64,000 nt of DNA from Sphingopyxis jiangsuensis (lineage in GTDB: Bacteria > Pseudomonadota > Alphaproteobacteria > Sphingomonadales > Sphingomonadaceae), in NCBI RefSeq assembly GCF_016734905.1, contig NZ_JAERPO010000001.1:434001-498000 (forward strand), written 5' to 3'. A program made the position numbers and the translations under genes. The notes below the pieces were generated by a model that was not told the origin of the DNA, did not search any database, and saw only the letters and a list, made by a program, of their open reading frames with translations. Positions 51,057-61,002 of this stretch are shown one piece after another (the stretch's first letter is position 1; each line of letters begins with the position of its first letter).

Positions 51057-52149
51057 TCCGCCGCCTCCATCCGCATCGGCTCTTCGCTCTCCATCGGCCG
51101 CAGCCCCAGCTTCGCGAACAGCGCCGCGTCGGCATTGTCGCCCGCATTCGCCGTCGTCAGCAGCTTGTCGCCGGTGAAGATGCTGTTCGCGCCCGCCATG
51201 AAGCACAGCGCCTGCGTCGCCTCCGACATGCTCTCACGCCCCGCGCTCAGCCGCACCATGCTCAGCGGCATGGTGATGCGCGCGACCGCGACGGTGCGGA
51301 CGAATTCGATGTCGTCGATCTTCGCCAGCGGCGTATCGGCCAGCATGTCGCCGAGCACGGTGCCCTTCACCGGCACCAGCGCGTTGATCGGCACGCTGCC
51401 CGGATGTTCGGGCAAGGTCGCGAGCGCGTGGATAAAGCCGACGCGGTCGCTACGCGTCTCGCCCATGCCGACGATCCCGCCCGAGCAGACGTTGATCCCG
51501 GCGCTGCGCACTTCCTCCAGCGTGTCCAGCCGCTCCTGAAAGGTCCGCGTCGTGATGACATTGCCGTAATTTTCGGGCGAGGTGTCGATATTGTGGTTGT
51601 AATAGTCGAGCCCCGCGACCGCCAGCGTCTGCGCCTGCTCCTTCGTCAGCATCCCCAGCGTCATGCAGGTTTCCATGCCCATCGCGCGCACGCCCTCGAT
51701 CATCTCGACGATCGCGGGCATGTCGCGGTCCTTGGGATTGCGCCACGCGGCGCCCATGCAGAAGCGCTTCGACCCCGAATCCTTCGCCTGCGCCGCCGCC
51801 TGCAGCACCGCGCGGACGTCCATCAGCTTCGTCGCTTTCAGGCCGCTGTCGGCATGCTTCGATTGCGAGCAATAGCCGCAATCCTCGACGCAGCCGCCGG
51901 TCTTGATGCTGAGCAGGGTGCAAAGCTGCACTTGCCCACGCGCATGGTGCCGCCGGTGAACCCCCTGCGCCTCCCACATCAGCTCGTCGAACGGCAGGTC
52001 GAACAGCGCCGCGATTTCCTCGCGGGTCCAGTTGCGACGAACTTCATCGTCGCACCCCGGCGAAAGCCGGGGCCCAGTGCGGTCCAGAATCGACGGCTCA
52101 ATGTCGCTCTGGGCCCCTGCCTGCGCAGGGGAACGGGTCGTATTCAAAT

Positions 52150-52153
<4 letters not shown>
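51053..52153 (-). CDS. bioB: Biotin synthase, with a repeat-encoded N-terminal insert
   Basis: This 366-aa radical-SAM enzyme inserts sulfur into dethiobiotin. The 4Fe-4S motif Cys88-x3-Cys92-x2-Cys95 is in [13 protein letters not shown]. The 2Fe-2S ligand region with CMTLGML and INVCSGG follows. The usual protein begins close to [15 protein letters not shown] (residue 41 here). The first 40 residues come from GTG 52153, coupled to the mutase stop (GTGA), and residues ~6-36 are encoded by a palindromic repeat. No ATG, GTG or TTG is in frame between the repeat and NWTREE, so the insert must be translated unless initiation is abnormal. BioB inside this operon supplies biotin for the carboxylase. 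Confidence 0.93.
52047..52137. repeat. Palindromic repeat family R7 inside the bioB reading frame
   Basis: This element of about 91 bp has hairpins CCCCGGC-GAAA-GCCGGGG (52055-52072) and CCCCTGC-CTGC-GCAGGGG (52114-52131), and outer pairing GGGCCCAG / CTGGGCCC. It lies between the GTG start and the conserved body of bioB, in frame. A weaker relative lies at 58384-58460. In-frame repeat insertion is known from Rickettsia palindromic elements. Confidence 0.85.
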
Positions 52154-54297
<2,144 letters not shown>

Positions 54298-54311
54298 AAT
54301 GCAATCCTATT

Positions 54312-54470
54312 CCCTCTCCCCTCGGGAGAGGATACGCAGCCTTAGCCGTCAGGCTTAGGCGAAGTTGGTGAGGGTCGGTGCCCTCTCGATAGCGTCCATC
54401 CCCTCACCCAGCTCCGACTAGCCAGCAAGCTGGCAAGTCTTCGCATCCCTCTCCCGATGGGAGAGGGTTG
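54312..54470. repeat. Palindromic repeat family R5 in the mce-mutase gap
   Basis: Hairpins CCCTCTCCC-CTC-GGGAGAGG at one end (54312-54331) and CCCTCTCCC-GAT-GGGAGAGGG near the other (54448-54469) bracket the sequence CCTTAGCCGTCAGGCTTAGGCG and CAGCAAGCTGGC. It fills the whole 180-bp gap between mce and the mutase gene inside the operon. The position could weaken or stabilise the transcript between the two genes. Confidence 0.8.
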
Positions 54471-54477
54471 AAGGGTT

Positions 54478-54918
54478 CTAGTGCGCCCCCTTCGGCGTCT
54501 CCATAATCTCGGTCAGCACTCCGCCCATATCCTTGGGATGCACGAAAAAAATCAGCGTCCCATGCGCCCCGATCCGCGGCTCGCCGAGCACGCGCTTGCC
54601 CATCGCCTCGAACTCCGCCTTGGCGGCGTGAATGTCGGGGACTTCGTAGCACATATGATGCTGCCCCCCCGCCGGGTTCTTCTCGAGGAAGCCCGCGATC
54701 GACGTGTTGCCCGGCAGCGGCTCGATCAGCTCGATCTGCGTGCCATTGAGCGCGCCATCAGCACCGGGCGTATCGACAAAACACACCTTTACCCCCTGGC
54801 TTGGCAGGTCGAACGGCTCATGGATTTTCGTCGCGCCCATCACGTCGCGGTAAAAGACGATGCTGTCGGCAATCGACGGCGTCGCAACGCCGATATGGTT
54901 GAGGCGGCCTAGTTTCAT
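54478..54918 (-). CDS. mce: Methylmalonyl-CoA epimerase
   Basis: This 146-aa VOC-fold metalloenzyme interconverts the R and S isomers of methylmalonyl-CoA so that the carboxylase product can enter the mutase. LNHIGVATPSI (His8), QHHMCYEVPDIHAA and the C-terminal metal Glu in LTEIMETPKG fit the family. Its first 20 codons are present again 164 bp upstream at 55023-55082, separated by a repeat (R6). The ribosome site for this copy (GGGGAGGGGGGAAGG) comes from the repeat, since the coupled start now belongs to the remnant. Confidence 0.93.
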   Translation of the reverse strand: MKLGRLNHIGVATPSIADSIVFYRDVMGATKIHEPFDLPSQGVKVCFVDTPGADGALNGTQIELIEPLPGNTSIAGFLEKNPAGGQHHMCYEVPDIHAAKAEFEAMGKRVLGEPRIGAHGTLIFFVHPKDMGGVLTEIMETPKGAH

Positions 54919-55022
54919 CCTTCCCCCCTCCCCTTCAGGGGAGGGGCCGGGGGTGGGGTCCCGCAACCTTGCGCAAGGTCGATAGACCCCACCCCAACCC
55001 CTCCCCTGAAGGGGAGGGGCTT
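54919..55022. repeat. Palindromic repeat family R6 inserted at the 5' end of mce
   Basis: This 104-bp element has arms CCCCTCCCCTTCAGGGGAGG and CCTCCCCTGAAGGGGAGGGG, each itself a hairpin, and a centre GGGTGGGGTCCCGCAACC...GGTCGATAGACCCCACCCC. It is bounded on both sides by matching 60-bp copies of the mce 5' end. It brings the present mce gene its own ribosome-binding site. Confidence 0.88.
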
Positions 55023-55082
55023 GATGTTGTCGGCGATCGACGGCGTCGCGACTCCGATGTGGTTCAGGCGGCCTAGTTTCAT
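55023..55082 (-). pseudogene. Remnant of the original mce 5' end
   Basis: These are 20 codons identical in protein to the mce start, apart from one residue (Ser-Ile to Asn-Ile at the last positions). The nucleotides differ at six places from the working copy, of which five are silent third-position changes. The reading frame then enters the R6 repeat. The ATG here overlaps the stop of the 76-aa gene in ATGA, the tight coupling seen elsewhere in the operon, so this was probably the original mce start. Confidence 0.8.
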
Positions 55083-55309
55083 TTCACGACACCTATTAAA
55101 TATAGGGGGATGACGATCCCCACCAAGGTCCAAAACGGAATCATAAGCACAATGAACGCGAACAGAGACCAAAACCAAAACGGCTCATCATTGCGCGACC
55201 AGTTCCAGCGAAGACGGAGGATTCCGGTCTTGTTTGCCACCCAGAGCGCGCGGACAGCGAAAGGCACCAAAGCCCAACACAAAACGCATAAGAGTATGGC
55301 TTCAATCAC
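55079..55309 (-). CDS. Small membrane protein between pccB and mce
   Basis: This 76-aa protein has two membrane helices (residues ~3-22, [20 protein letters not shown], and ~47-72, [20 protein letters not shown]) with a polar, tryptophan-rich loop [14 protein letters not shown]. It starts with GTG at 55309, overlapping the pccB stop in GTGA, and ends TGA overlapping the mce-remnant ATG. Four-base overlaps on both sides argue for co-translation. No family recognised. It may be a sphingomonad-specific companion of the carboxylase. Confidence 0.75.
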   Translation of the reverse strand: MIEAILLCVLCWALVPFAVRALWVANKTGILRLRWNWSRNDEPFWFWSLFAFIVLMIPFWTLVGIVIPLYLIGVVK

Positions 55310-56838
55310 AGCGGAATATTGTCATGCTTCTTCCACGGGTTCTCCAACTGCTTGTTCCGCAGTTTCCGTAGCCCCAGCGCAATCCGTCGCCGCGTCGAGT
55401 GCGGATAGATCACCTCGTCGATATACCCCCGCTGCGCCGCGACGAACGGGTTCGCAAAACGGTCCTCATATTCCTTCGTGCGCTCGGCGATTTTTTCAGG
55501 GTCACCGATGTCGCTGCGGAAGATGATCTCGACCGCGCCCTTCGCGCCCATCACCGCGATCTCGGCGGTCGGCCAGGCATAGTTCAAATCGCCGCGCAGA
55601 TGCTTTGACGCCATCACGTCGTATGCGCCGCCATAGGCCTTGCGCGTGATTACCGTGATCTTGGGCACCGTCGCCTCGGCATAAGCGAAGAGCAGCTTCG
55701 CGCCATGCTTGATGATACCATTATATTCCTGCGCGGTGCCCGGCAGGAAGCCGGGAACGTCGACGAAGGTGATGATCGGGATTTCGAACGCATCGCAAAA
55801 ACGCACGAAGCGCGCCGCCTTCTTCGACGAATTGATGTCGAGCACGCCCGCGAGCACAAGCGGCTGGTTCGCGACGATCCCGATGGTGCGCCCCTCGATG
55901 CGTCCGAAACCGCAGATGATATTCGCGGCGTGCGCCGGCTGCACCTCGAAGAAATCGCCCTCGTCGACCGTCTTGCGGATCAGCTCGTGCATGTCATAGG
56001 GCTGGTTCGCGTTCGGCGGGATCAGCGTGTCGAGGCTTTCCTCGATCCGGTCATAGGGGTCGGCGGTCGGCCGTTCGGGCACCCCGCTGCGGTTGTTTTC
56101 GGGCAGATAGTCAAAGAAATCGCGCGCCGCGAGCAGCGCCTCGATGTCGTTCTCGAACGCCAGGTCGGCGACCGAGCTCTTGGTCGTATGCGTAATCGCG
56201 CCGCCCAGTTCTTCCTGCGTCACCACCTCGTTGGTCACCGTCTTGACGACATCGGGGCCGGTGACGAACATATAGCTCGAATCCTTCACCATGAAGATGA
56301 AGTCGGTCATCGCGGGGCTGTACACGGCCCCACCCGCGCACGGGCCCATGATCAGCGAAATCTGCGGCACGACGCCGCTCGCGAGCACATTTTTCTGGAA
56401 CACGTCGGCATAGCCGCCGAGCGAGGCAACGCCCTCCTGGATGCGCGCGCCGCCGCTGTCGTTGAGGCCGATGACCGGCGCGCCGACCAGCATCGCCTTG
56501 TCCATCACCTTGCAGATCTTTTCGGCGTGGCGCTTTGACAGCGAGCCACCGAAGACGGTGAAATCCTGGCTGAAGACATAGACGAGACGGCCGTTGATCG
56601 TCCCCGATCCGGTGACGACGCCGTCGCCCGGCACCTTTTGGTCCTGCATCCCGAAATCGACGCAATCATGCTCGACATAGGTGTCGAGTTCCTCGAACGA
56701 CCCCTCGTCGAGCAGCACGAGCAACCTTTCGCGCGCGGTGAGCTTGCCCTTGGCATGCTGCGCGTCGATGCGTTTCTGCCCTCCGCCCACGGCAGCAGCG
56801 GCGCGGCGGCGTTCCATTTCGGCGATATTGGCGGACAT
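55306..56838 (-). CDS. pccB: Propionyl-CoA carboxylase, carboxyltransferase (beta) subunit
   Basis: This 510-aa carboxyltransferase moves CO2 from carboxybiotin to propionyl-CoA. The two crotonase-type halves show [19 protein letters not shown] and [20 protein letters not shown] in the first half and [24 protein letters not shown] with [10 protein letters not shown] in the second. The C-terminal [18 protein letters not shown] is typical of PccB rather than AccD. ATG 56838 is preceded by GGAGAG. An alternative GTG start at 56955 would place the operator region inside the gene and is rejected. It is the first gene of the propionate operon. Confidence 0.96.
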   Translation of the reverse strand: MSANIAEMERRRAAAAVGGGQKRIDAQHAKGKLTARERLLVLLDEGSFEELDTYVEHDCVDFGMQDQKVPGDGVVTGSGTINGRLVYVFSQDFTVFGGSLSKRHAEKICKVMDKAMLVGAPVIGLNDSGGARIQEGVASLGGYADVFQKNVLASGVVPQISLIMGPCAGGAVYSPAMTDFIFMVKDSSYMFVTGPDVVKTVTNEVVTQEELGGAITHTTKSSVADLAFENDIEALLAARDFFDYLPENNRSGVPERPTADPYDRIEESLDTLIPPNANQPYDMHELIRKTVDEGDFFEVQPAHAANIICGFGRIEGRTIGIVANQPLVLAGVLDINSSKKAARFVRFCDAFEIPIITFVDVPGFLPGTAQEYNGIIKHGAKLLFAYAEATVPKITVITRKAYGGAYDVMASKHLRGDLNYAWPTAEIAVMGAKGAVEIIFRSDIGDPEKIAERTKEYEDRFANPFVAAQRGYIDEVIYPHSTRRRIALGLRKLRNKQLENPWKKHDNIPL

Positions 56839-56890
56839 GCGGCTCTCCGATAGTGTCTCGAATGCGCCGTCTGCCTGCGCCGGCGCGCCG

Positions 56891-56934
56891 ATGCAAATGC
56901 GAATTTGCAAAGTTGCAAAGTCGATCTTTGCAAA
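56891..56934. promoter_or_regulatory. Candidate PccR/ScfR operator, repeated TTTGCAAA elements
   Basis: The 110-bp gap between pccB (start 56838) and the ScfR-type regulator (start 56949) contains TTTGCAAA at 56904-56911 and again at 56927-56934. A near-copy GTTGCAAA lies directly after the first (56912-56919), and ATGCAAAT is at 56891-56898. Paired TTTGCAAA boxes upstream of pccB are the reported sites of PccR in Rhodobacter sphaeroides. The spacing here differs (15 bp between exact copies). It should control both directions. Confidence 0.8.
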
Positions 56935-56948
56935 GTAGCATCGCATCG

Positions 56949-58358
56949 ATGGCACAAACCCGACTCTACGCTGGGCGACAACTTCGCCAACTTCGGGAAA
57001 CCCGCGCGATCCGCCAATCCGACTTCGCCGCCCAGCTCGGCATTTCGGCCTCCTACCTCAGCCAGATCGAGCATGACGACCGCCCGCTGACCCCGGCGCT
57101 GCTCGATCGGCTGCAGCGGCTGTTCCCGCTCGAATGGGAAGAGGTCGCCGCCGATGCCGGCGACCGCCGCGCGGGCGCGCTGCGCGAGGCCGCGGCCGAC
57201 CCGCTCTTTGCGGCATCCCCCCTGCCCCCCGACCAGCTCGAACGTGCGGCGCTCCAGCAGCCGCAGCTCGCCGACCAATTCGTCGCGCTCCACGCCGCCT
57301 ATCGTCGCGCAGGCCAGCGGCTCCAGATCATCGACGAAGCGCTCACCGGCGGTACTGCCGAGGGCAGCCGCCTGCCGTGGGAGGAGGTGCGCGACTGGTT
57401 CCACGATGCGGGCAATTATGTCGACCGGCTCGACCGCGCCGCCGAGGCGCTTGCGGGCCAACTCGGCGGACAAACCGCCTCGCCGCCCGTCGAGCGGATC
57501 GAGCAAAGGCTGCGCGACGCGCTCGGCATTTCGATCGTCTATCGTCAGGCCCCCGCGCTGCGCGATTATGACGCAACGATGCGCCACCTCGTCATCGCCC
57601 CCTCGCAGCCCGCGGAGAGCCGCCGCTTCCAGCTTGCGCACCAACTCGCCGCGCTCGCGCTCGCCGAGGATATTGCAGCGATCGTCGAAGCCTCGCCGCT
57701 GCGCACCGCCGCGGCGCGCCAATTGCTCCACGTCGGCCTCGCCAACTATGCCGCGGGCGCGCTGCTGATGCCCTATGGCGCCTTCCGCGCCAGCGCGCGC
57801 GCGGTGCGCCACGACATCGACCGGCTGCGCCTCGAATATGGCGTCAGCTTCGAGCAGGCATGCCACCGCCTCTCGACGCTCCAGCGCCCCGGCGCGCGCG
57901 GCATCCCGATGTTCTTCTGTCGCGTCGACATGGCGGGAAATATCACCAAGCGGCACAGCGCAACGCGCCTGCAATTCGCGCGCTTCGGCGGCGCCTGTCC
58001 GCTGTGGATCGTTCACGAGGCAGTCGCGATCCCCGACCGCATCCTGTTCCAGCTCGCCGAAACGCCCGACGGGCAGCGCTATGTGTCGATGGCGAAGGGG
58101 CTGGTCAAACCGTCGGGCAGCTATGCGCGCCTCCCGCGCCGCTATGCCGTCGCGCTTGGGTGCGAGGCGCAATATGCCGCTGACTTTGTCTATGCCGACG
58201 GTGTCGATGTCGACGCACCGCAGGCTGCAACGCGGATCGGCCTGTCGTGCCGCATCTGCCCGCGCGACGATTGCGACCAGCGCGCCTTTCCGCCGAGCGA
58301 CCGGCCGATATTGGTGGACCCGGATCGACGGGACGTGGTGCCGTATCGGATCGGGTAG
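56949..58358 (+). CDS. pccR: ScfR/PccR-type short-chain fatty-acyl-CoA regulator
   Basis: This 469-aa regulator has an N-terminal XRE HTH ([41 protein letters not shown], residues ~8-48). An IrrE/ImmA-like domain follows in which the metalloprotease HExxH reads HQLAA, so it is probably a non-catalytic ligand sensor. A C-terminal domain with [11 protein letters not shown] (two Cys pairs) closes it. This is the ScfR family, whose members sense acyl-CoAs (propionyl-CoA for PccR) and activate pccB. Divergence from pccB across TTTGCAAA boxes supports this role. ATG 56949 lacks a good Shine-Dalgarno, so the transcript could be leaderless or weakly translated. Confidence 0.88.
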   Translation: MAQTRLYAGRQLRQLRETRAIRQSDFAAQLGISASYLSQIEHDDRPLTPALLDRLQRLFPLEWEEVAADAGDRRAGALREAAADPLFAASPLPPDQLERAALQQPQLADQFVALHAAYRRAGQRLQIIDEALTGGTAEGSRLPWEEVRDWFHDAGNYVDRLDRAAEALAGQLGGQTASPPVERIEQRLRDALGISIVYRQAPALRDYDATMRHLVIAPSQPAESRRFQLAHQLAALALAEDIAAIVEASPLRTAAARQLLHVGLANYAAGALLMPYGAFRASARAVRHDIDRLRLEYGVSFEQACHRLSTLQRPGARGIPMFFCRVDMAGNITKRHSATRLQFARFGGACPLWIVHEAVAIPDRILFQLAETPDGQRYVSMAKGLVKPSGSYARLPRRYAVALGCEAQYAADFVYADGVDVDAPQAATRIGLSCRICPRDDCDQRAFPPSDRPILVDPDRRDVVPYRIG

Positions 58359-58383
58359 CGAAAGCCTCCGCCAAGTACCAAGC

Positions 58384-58460
58384 GTCGCCCCCGCGAAGCC
58401 GGAGCCGAAGCCGGCCTCGCGCGCTCGCCTCGGGCGGCCCCCGCCTTGGCGGGGGACGAC
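58384..58460. repeat. Palindromic repeat related to R7, possible bidirectional terminator
   Basis: GTCGCCCCCGCGAAGCCGG at the left and CCCCCGCC-TT-GGCGGGGG (58438-58455) with GACGAC at the right frame this element. It lies between the convergent pccR and epimerase-type genes. It could stop transcription from both sides, although no T-run is present. Confidence 0.6.
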
Positions 58461-58467
58461 GCGTTGC

Positions 58468-59484
58468 TCAAACCTTCACAAGTCCTCGCTCGAACAGGCT
58501 ATGCGCCGTCGCGAGAATAGCCTCCTCGGGCGGCCGCATCGACCAGCCGAGCCTTTGCATCGCATGGCGGCTGTCGCCGCCGCGCACATTGCCGAGTTCG
58601 GCGACGAGCTGCCGCAGTTCGGGGCGGAAAATCGCGAATGCCCTCAGGAGCCAATCCGGCATTCGCCGCGTCGGCACCTTGCGCGCCCTGTCACCCAGAT
58701 TGGTCCGCAGGATTTCGGCGACATCGATCATCTTGAGAAACGGGCCCGAGCAAATGAAACGCTCGTCGCGCAAATCGGGCGCGGTGAGCGCGCGATAGTG
58801 GAGGTCGGCAACGTCGCGGACGTCGATGATGCCGAAACCGACGTCGGGACACATCGGCACCTTCCCTTCCAAAAGCTGCTTCACGACCTCGATCGACGTC
58901 GAAAAATCGTCGCTTATCAAGGGACCGAATACCGCCGCCGGGTTGACCGAGACAAACTCGATATCGCCGCCCTCGGCCGCCATCCAATCGCGCGCCGCGC
59001 GTTCGGCAACGGTCTTGGAGCGCACATAGGGCATGACATCGGGATCATCGAGGTTCGTCCAGTCGGCCTCGTTGTTCATTCGCACGCCCTTGCCGTGGCC
59101 ATAGGCGATTGCCGCCATCGACGAGGTCAGGACAAAGCGCTTCACCCCGGCAGCGCGCGCGAAACGCAGCGCCCGCAGCACGCCTTCGCGTGCCGGGACG
59201 ACGAGTTCGTCAGGATGTTTGGGAACGCCCAGCGGAAAGGGAGACGCAACATGCGCGACATGCGTGCAATCGACGATCGCTTCGGCCCAACCCGCGTCAT
59301 GCTCAAGATCGGCGGCGAAGAATTTCAGGCGGTCATTATCGACCGATAGCGATCCGCGCACTTCGGGCTCGCGCGCAAGGCTGCGGATCGTCGCGTGAAC
59401 CGTCCAGCCTTCGGCAACCAGCTGCCGGATAAGGAAGCCGGCGATATAGCCGCTTCCGCCCGTAACCAACGCCGTGCCCACCAT
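58468..59484 (-). CDS. Extended SDR, NAD-dependent epimerase/dehydratase (dihydroflavonol-reductase-like)
   Basis: This 338-aa extended SDR has the nucleotide motif TGGSGYIAGFLIRQL (residues 8-22), Ser-Ser-Met (SSMA, ~120) and the catalytic Tyr-x-x-x-Lys in YVRSKTVAER. The following PAAVFGPL segment is typical of the family, which reduces aldehydes or ketones or modifies sugars. Close sequences are called dihydroflavonol 4-reductase-like without proven function. The ATG is at 59484. The gor gene is upstream on the same strand. Confidence 0.85.
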   Translation of the reverse strand: MVGTALVTGGSGYIAGFLIRQLVAEGWTVHATIRSLAREPEVRGSLSVDNDRLKFFAADLEHDAGWAEAIVDCTHVAHVASPFPLGVPKHPDELVVPAREGVLRALRFARAAGVKRFVLTSSMAAIAYGHGKGVRMNNEADWTNLDDPDVMPYVRSKTVAERAARDWMAAEGGDIEFVSVNPAAVFGPLISDDFSTSIEVVKQLLEGKVPMCPDVGFGIIDVRDVADLHYRALTAPDLRDERFICSGPFLKMIDVAEILRTNLGDRARKVPTRRMPDWLLRAFAIFRPELRQLVAELGNVRGGDSRHAMQRLGWSMRPPEEAILATAHSLFERGLVKV

Positions 59485-59545
59485 GCGCCATCCCCTCGTC
59501 GTCGATACAGCCAGGATAGCGCAAAGCGTTCGGGGGACCGAACCC

Positions 59546-60892
59546 TTATTTCAGCAGCACCAGTTCCTCGGCCATGCTCGGGTGCAGCGCGACCGTGGCG
59601 TCGAAATCGGCCTTGGTCAGCCCGGCTTTCACGGCAACCGCCGCGGCCTGCAGGATTTCGGGGGCATCGGGGCCGATCATGTGCAGCCCGACCACCTGGT
59701 CGGTCGCCGCATCGACAATCATCTTGTAGAGCGCGCGCTCGTTGCGTCCGGCGAGGACATTCTTCATCGCGCGAAAGTCGCTCGTATAGGTGCGGATCGT
59801 TCCCAGCTTGTTGCGCGCTTCGGCCTCGGTCATCCCGACCGCGCCGATCGGCGGGTGGCTGAACACTGCGCTCGGGACGTTGCGATAATCGACCGTCGTC
59901 GGCTTGCCGCCATAGACGGTATCGGCGAATGCCTGTCCTTCGCGGATCGCAACGGGTGTGAGCTGGATGCGATCGGTGACGTCGCCGACGGCATAGATGC
60001 TGGGCACCGACGACTGGTTGGTGTCGTCAACCTTGATCGCGCCCTTCGTGTCGAGATCGACGCCGACATCTTCAAGGCCGAGCCCCTTGGTGTTGGGCAC
60101 ACGTCCGGTCGCGATGAGCACCGCGTCGGCGACGATCGGCTCGCAGTTTTCGAGATGGACGGTCAGCGACCCGTCCTCATTTTTCTCGATCGACTGGAAG
60201 GGCGCGTTGAACTTGAAATCGATGCCCTTGGTCATTGAAATCTGGAGCAGCCGGTCGCGGATCTGCTCGTCATATCCGCGCAGGATCGTATCGCTGCGGT
60301 TGACGATCGTCACCTTGCTGCCGAATTCGTTGAAGATGCCGGCGAATTCATTGGCGATATAGCCGCCCCCCGCGATGACAACGCGCTTGGGCAGCTTTTC
60401 GAGATGGAAGACCTCGTTCGAGGTGATCGCATGCTCGCTCCCGGGAAAATCTGCGACGAAGGGCCATCCGCCCGTCGCGATCAGGATGCGCTCGGCAGTG
60501 AGTTCCTGCCCGTCTGCCAACCGCACCTTCTGCGGTCCAACGACCGTCGCGCGCGTCTTGAACAGCGTGACCTTGTGATTGTCGAGCGTCTCGCCATAAA
60601 GCCCCTCAAGCCGCGTGACTTCGTTCAGCACATTGTCGCGCAGCCGGTCCCAGTCGAATTTGCAGTCGGGAACGTCCCAGCCGAACTGGCGCGCATCCTT
60701 CAGATCCTCGGCGAAATGCGCGCCATAGACGAGCAGTTTCTTGGGGACGCAGCCGCGAATGACGCAGGTTCCGCCGACGCGATGCTCCTCGGCGATGGCG
60801 ACGCGCGCGCCGTGCGACGCCGCGACGCGCGAGGCACGCACGCCGCCCGATCCGGCACCGATGACAAAGAGATCGAAGTCGAAGTCGCTCAT
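59546..60892 (-). CDS. gor: Glutathione-disulfide reductase
   Basis: This 448-aa FAD enzyme reduces glutathione disulfide with NADPH. It has the FAD motif GAGSGGVRASRVAA (residues 10-23), the redox disulfide GGTCVIRGCVPKK (Cys at about 43 and 48), the NAD(P) motif AGGGYIANEFAGIF, and the C-terminal His-x4-Glu in HPSMAEE. The VIRGCVPKK form is the glutathione-reductase version of the disulfide motif. ATG 60892 precedes the FAD motif directly. It is upstream of the extended SDR gene. Confidence 0.93.
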   Translation of the reverse strand: MSDFDFDLFVIGAGSGGVRASRVAASHGARVAIAEEHRVGGTCVIRGCVPKKLLVYGAHFAEDLKDARQFGWDVPDCKFDWDRLRDNVLNEVTRLEGLYGETLDNHKVTLFKTRATVVGPQKVRLADGQELTAERILIATGGWPFVADFPGSEHAITSNEVFHLEKLPKRVVIAGGGYIANEFAGIFNEFGSKVTIVNRSDTILRGYDEQIRDRLLQISMTKGIDFKFNAPFQSIEKNEDGSLTVHLENCEPIVADAVLIATGRVPNTKGLGLEDVGVDLDTKGAIKVDDTNQSSVPSIYAVGDVTDRIQLTPVAIREGQAFADTVYGGKPTTVDYRNVPSAVFSHPPIGAVGMTEAEARNKLGTIRTYTSDFRAMKNVLAGRNERALYKMIVDAATDQVVGLHMIGPDAPEILQAAAVAVKAGLTKADFDATVALHPSMAEELVLLK

Positions 60893-61002
60893 TGGGGGCC
60901 CCTGACAATTTTCATGCGCTGCCATTCGCAGCCGCGGCCTATGTGGTTACGCGGGCGCGCGATGCCAATCGATTTTTGCGCTCAGTGTCAGTGGCTCCAG
61001 CC

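Noticed and set aside
54312..55022. CRISPR-like appearance of repeated hairpins near mce
   Set aside because: The hairpins belong to two different palindromic repeats without equal spacers or repeated units. No cas genes are in the window.
56853..56948. Longer start of the ScfR-type regulator at 56853
   Set aside because: The added residues are translation of the promoter/operator region. The HTH begins properly from ATG 56949.
56839..56955. Longer pccB start at GTG 56955
   Set aside because: It would add 39 residues not found in the family, overlap the regulator's start and translate the operator boxes. ATG 56838 has a ribosome-binding site.
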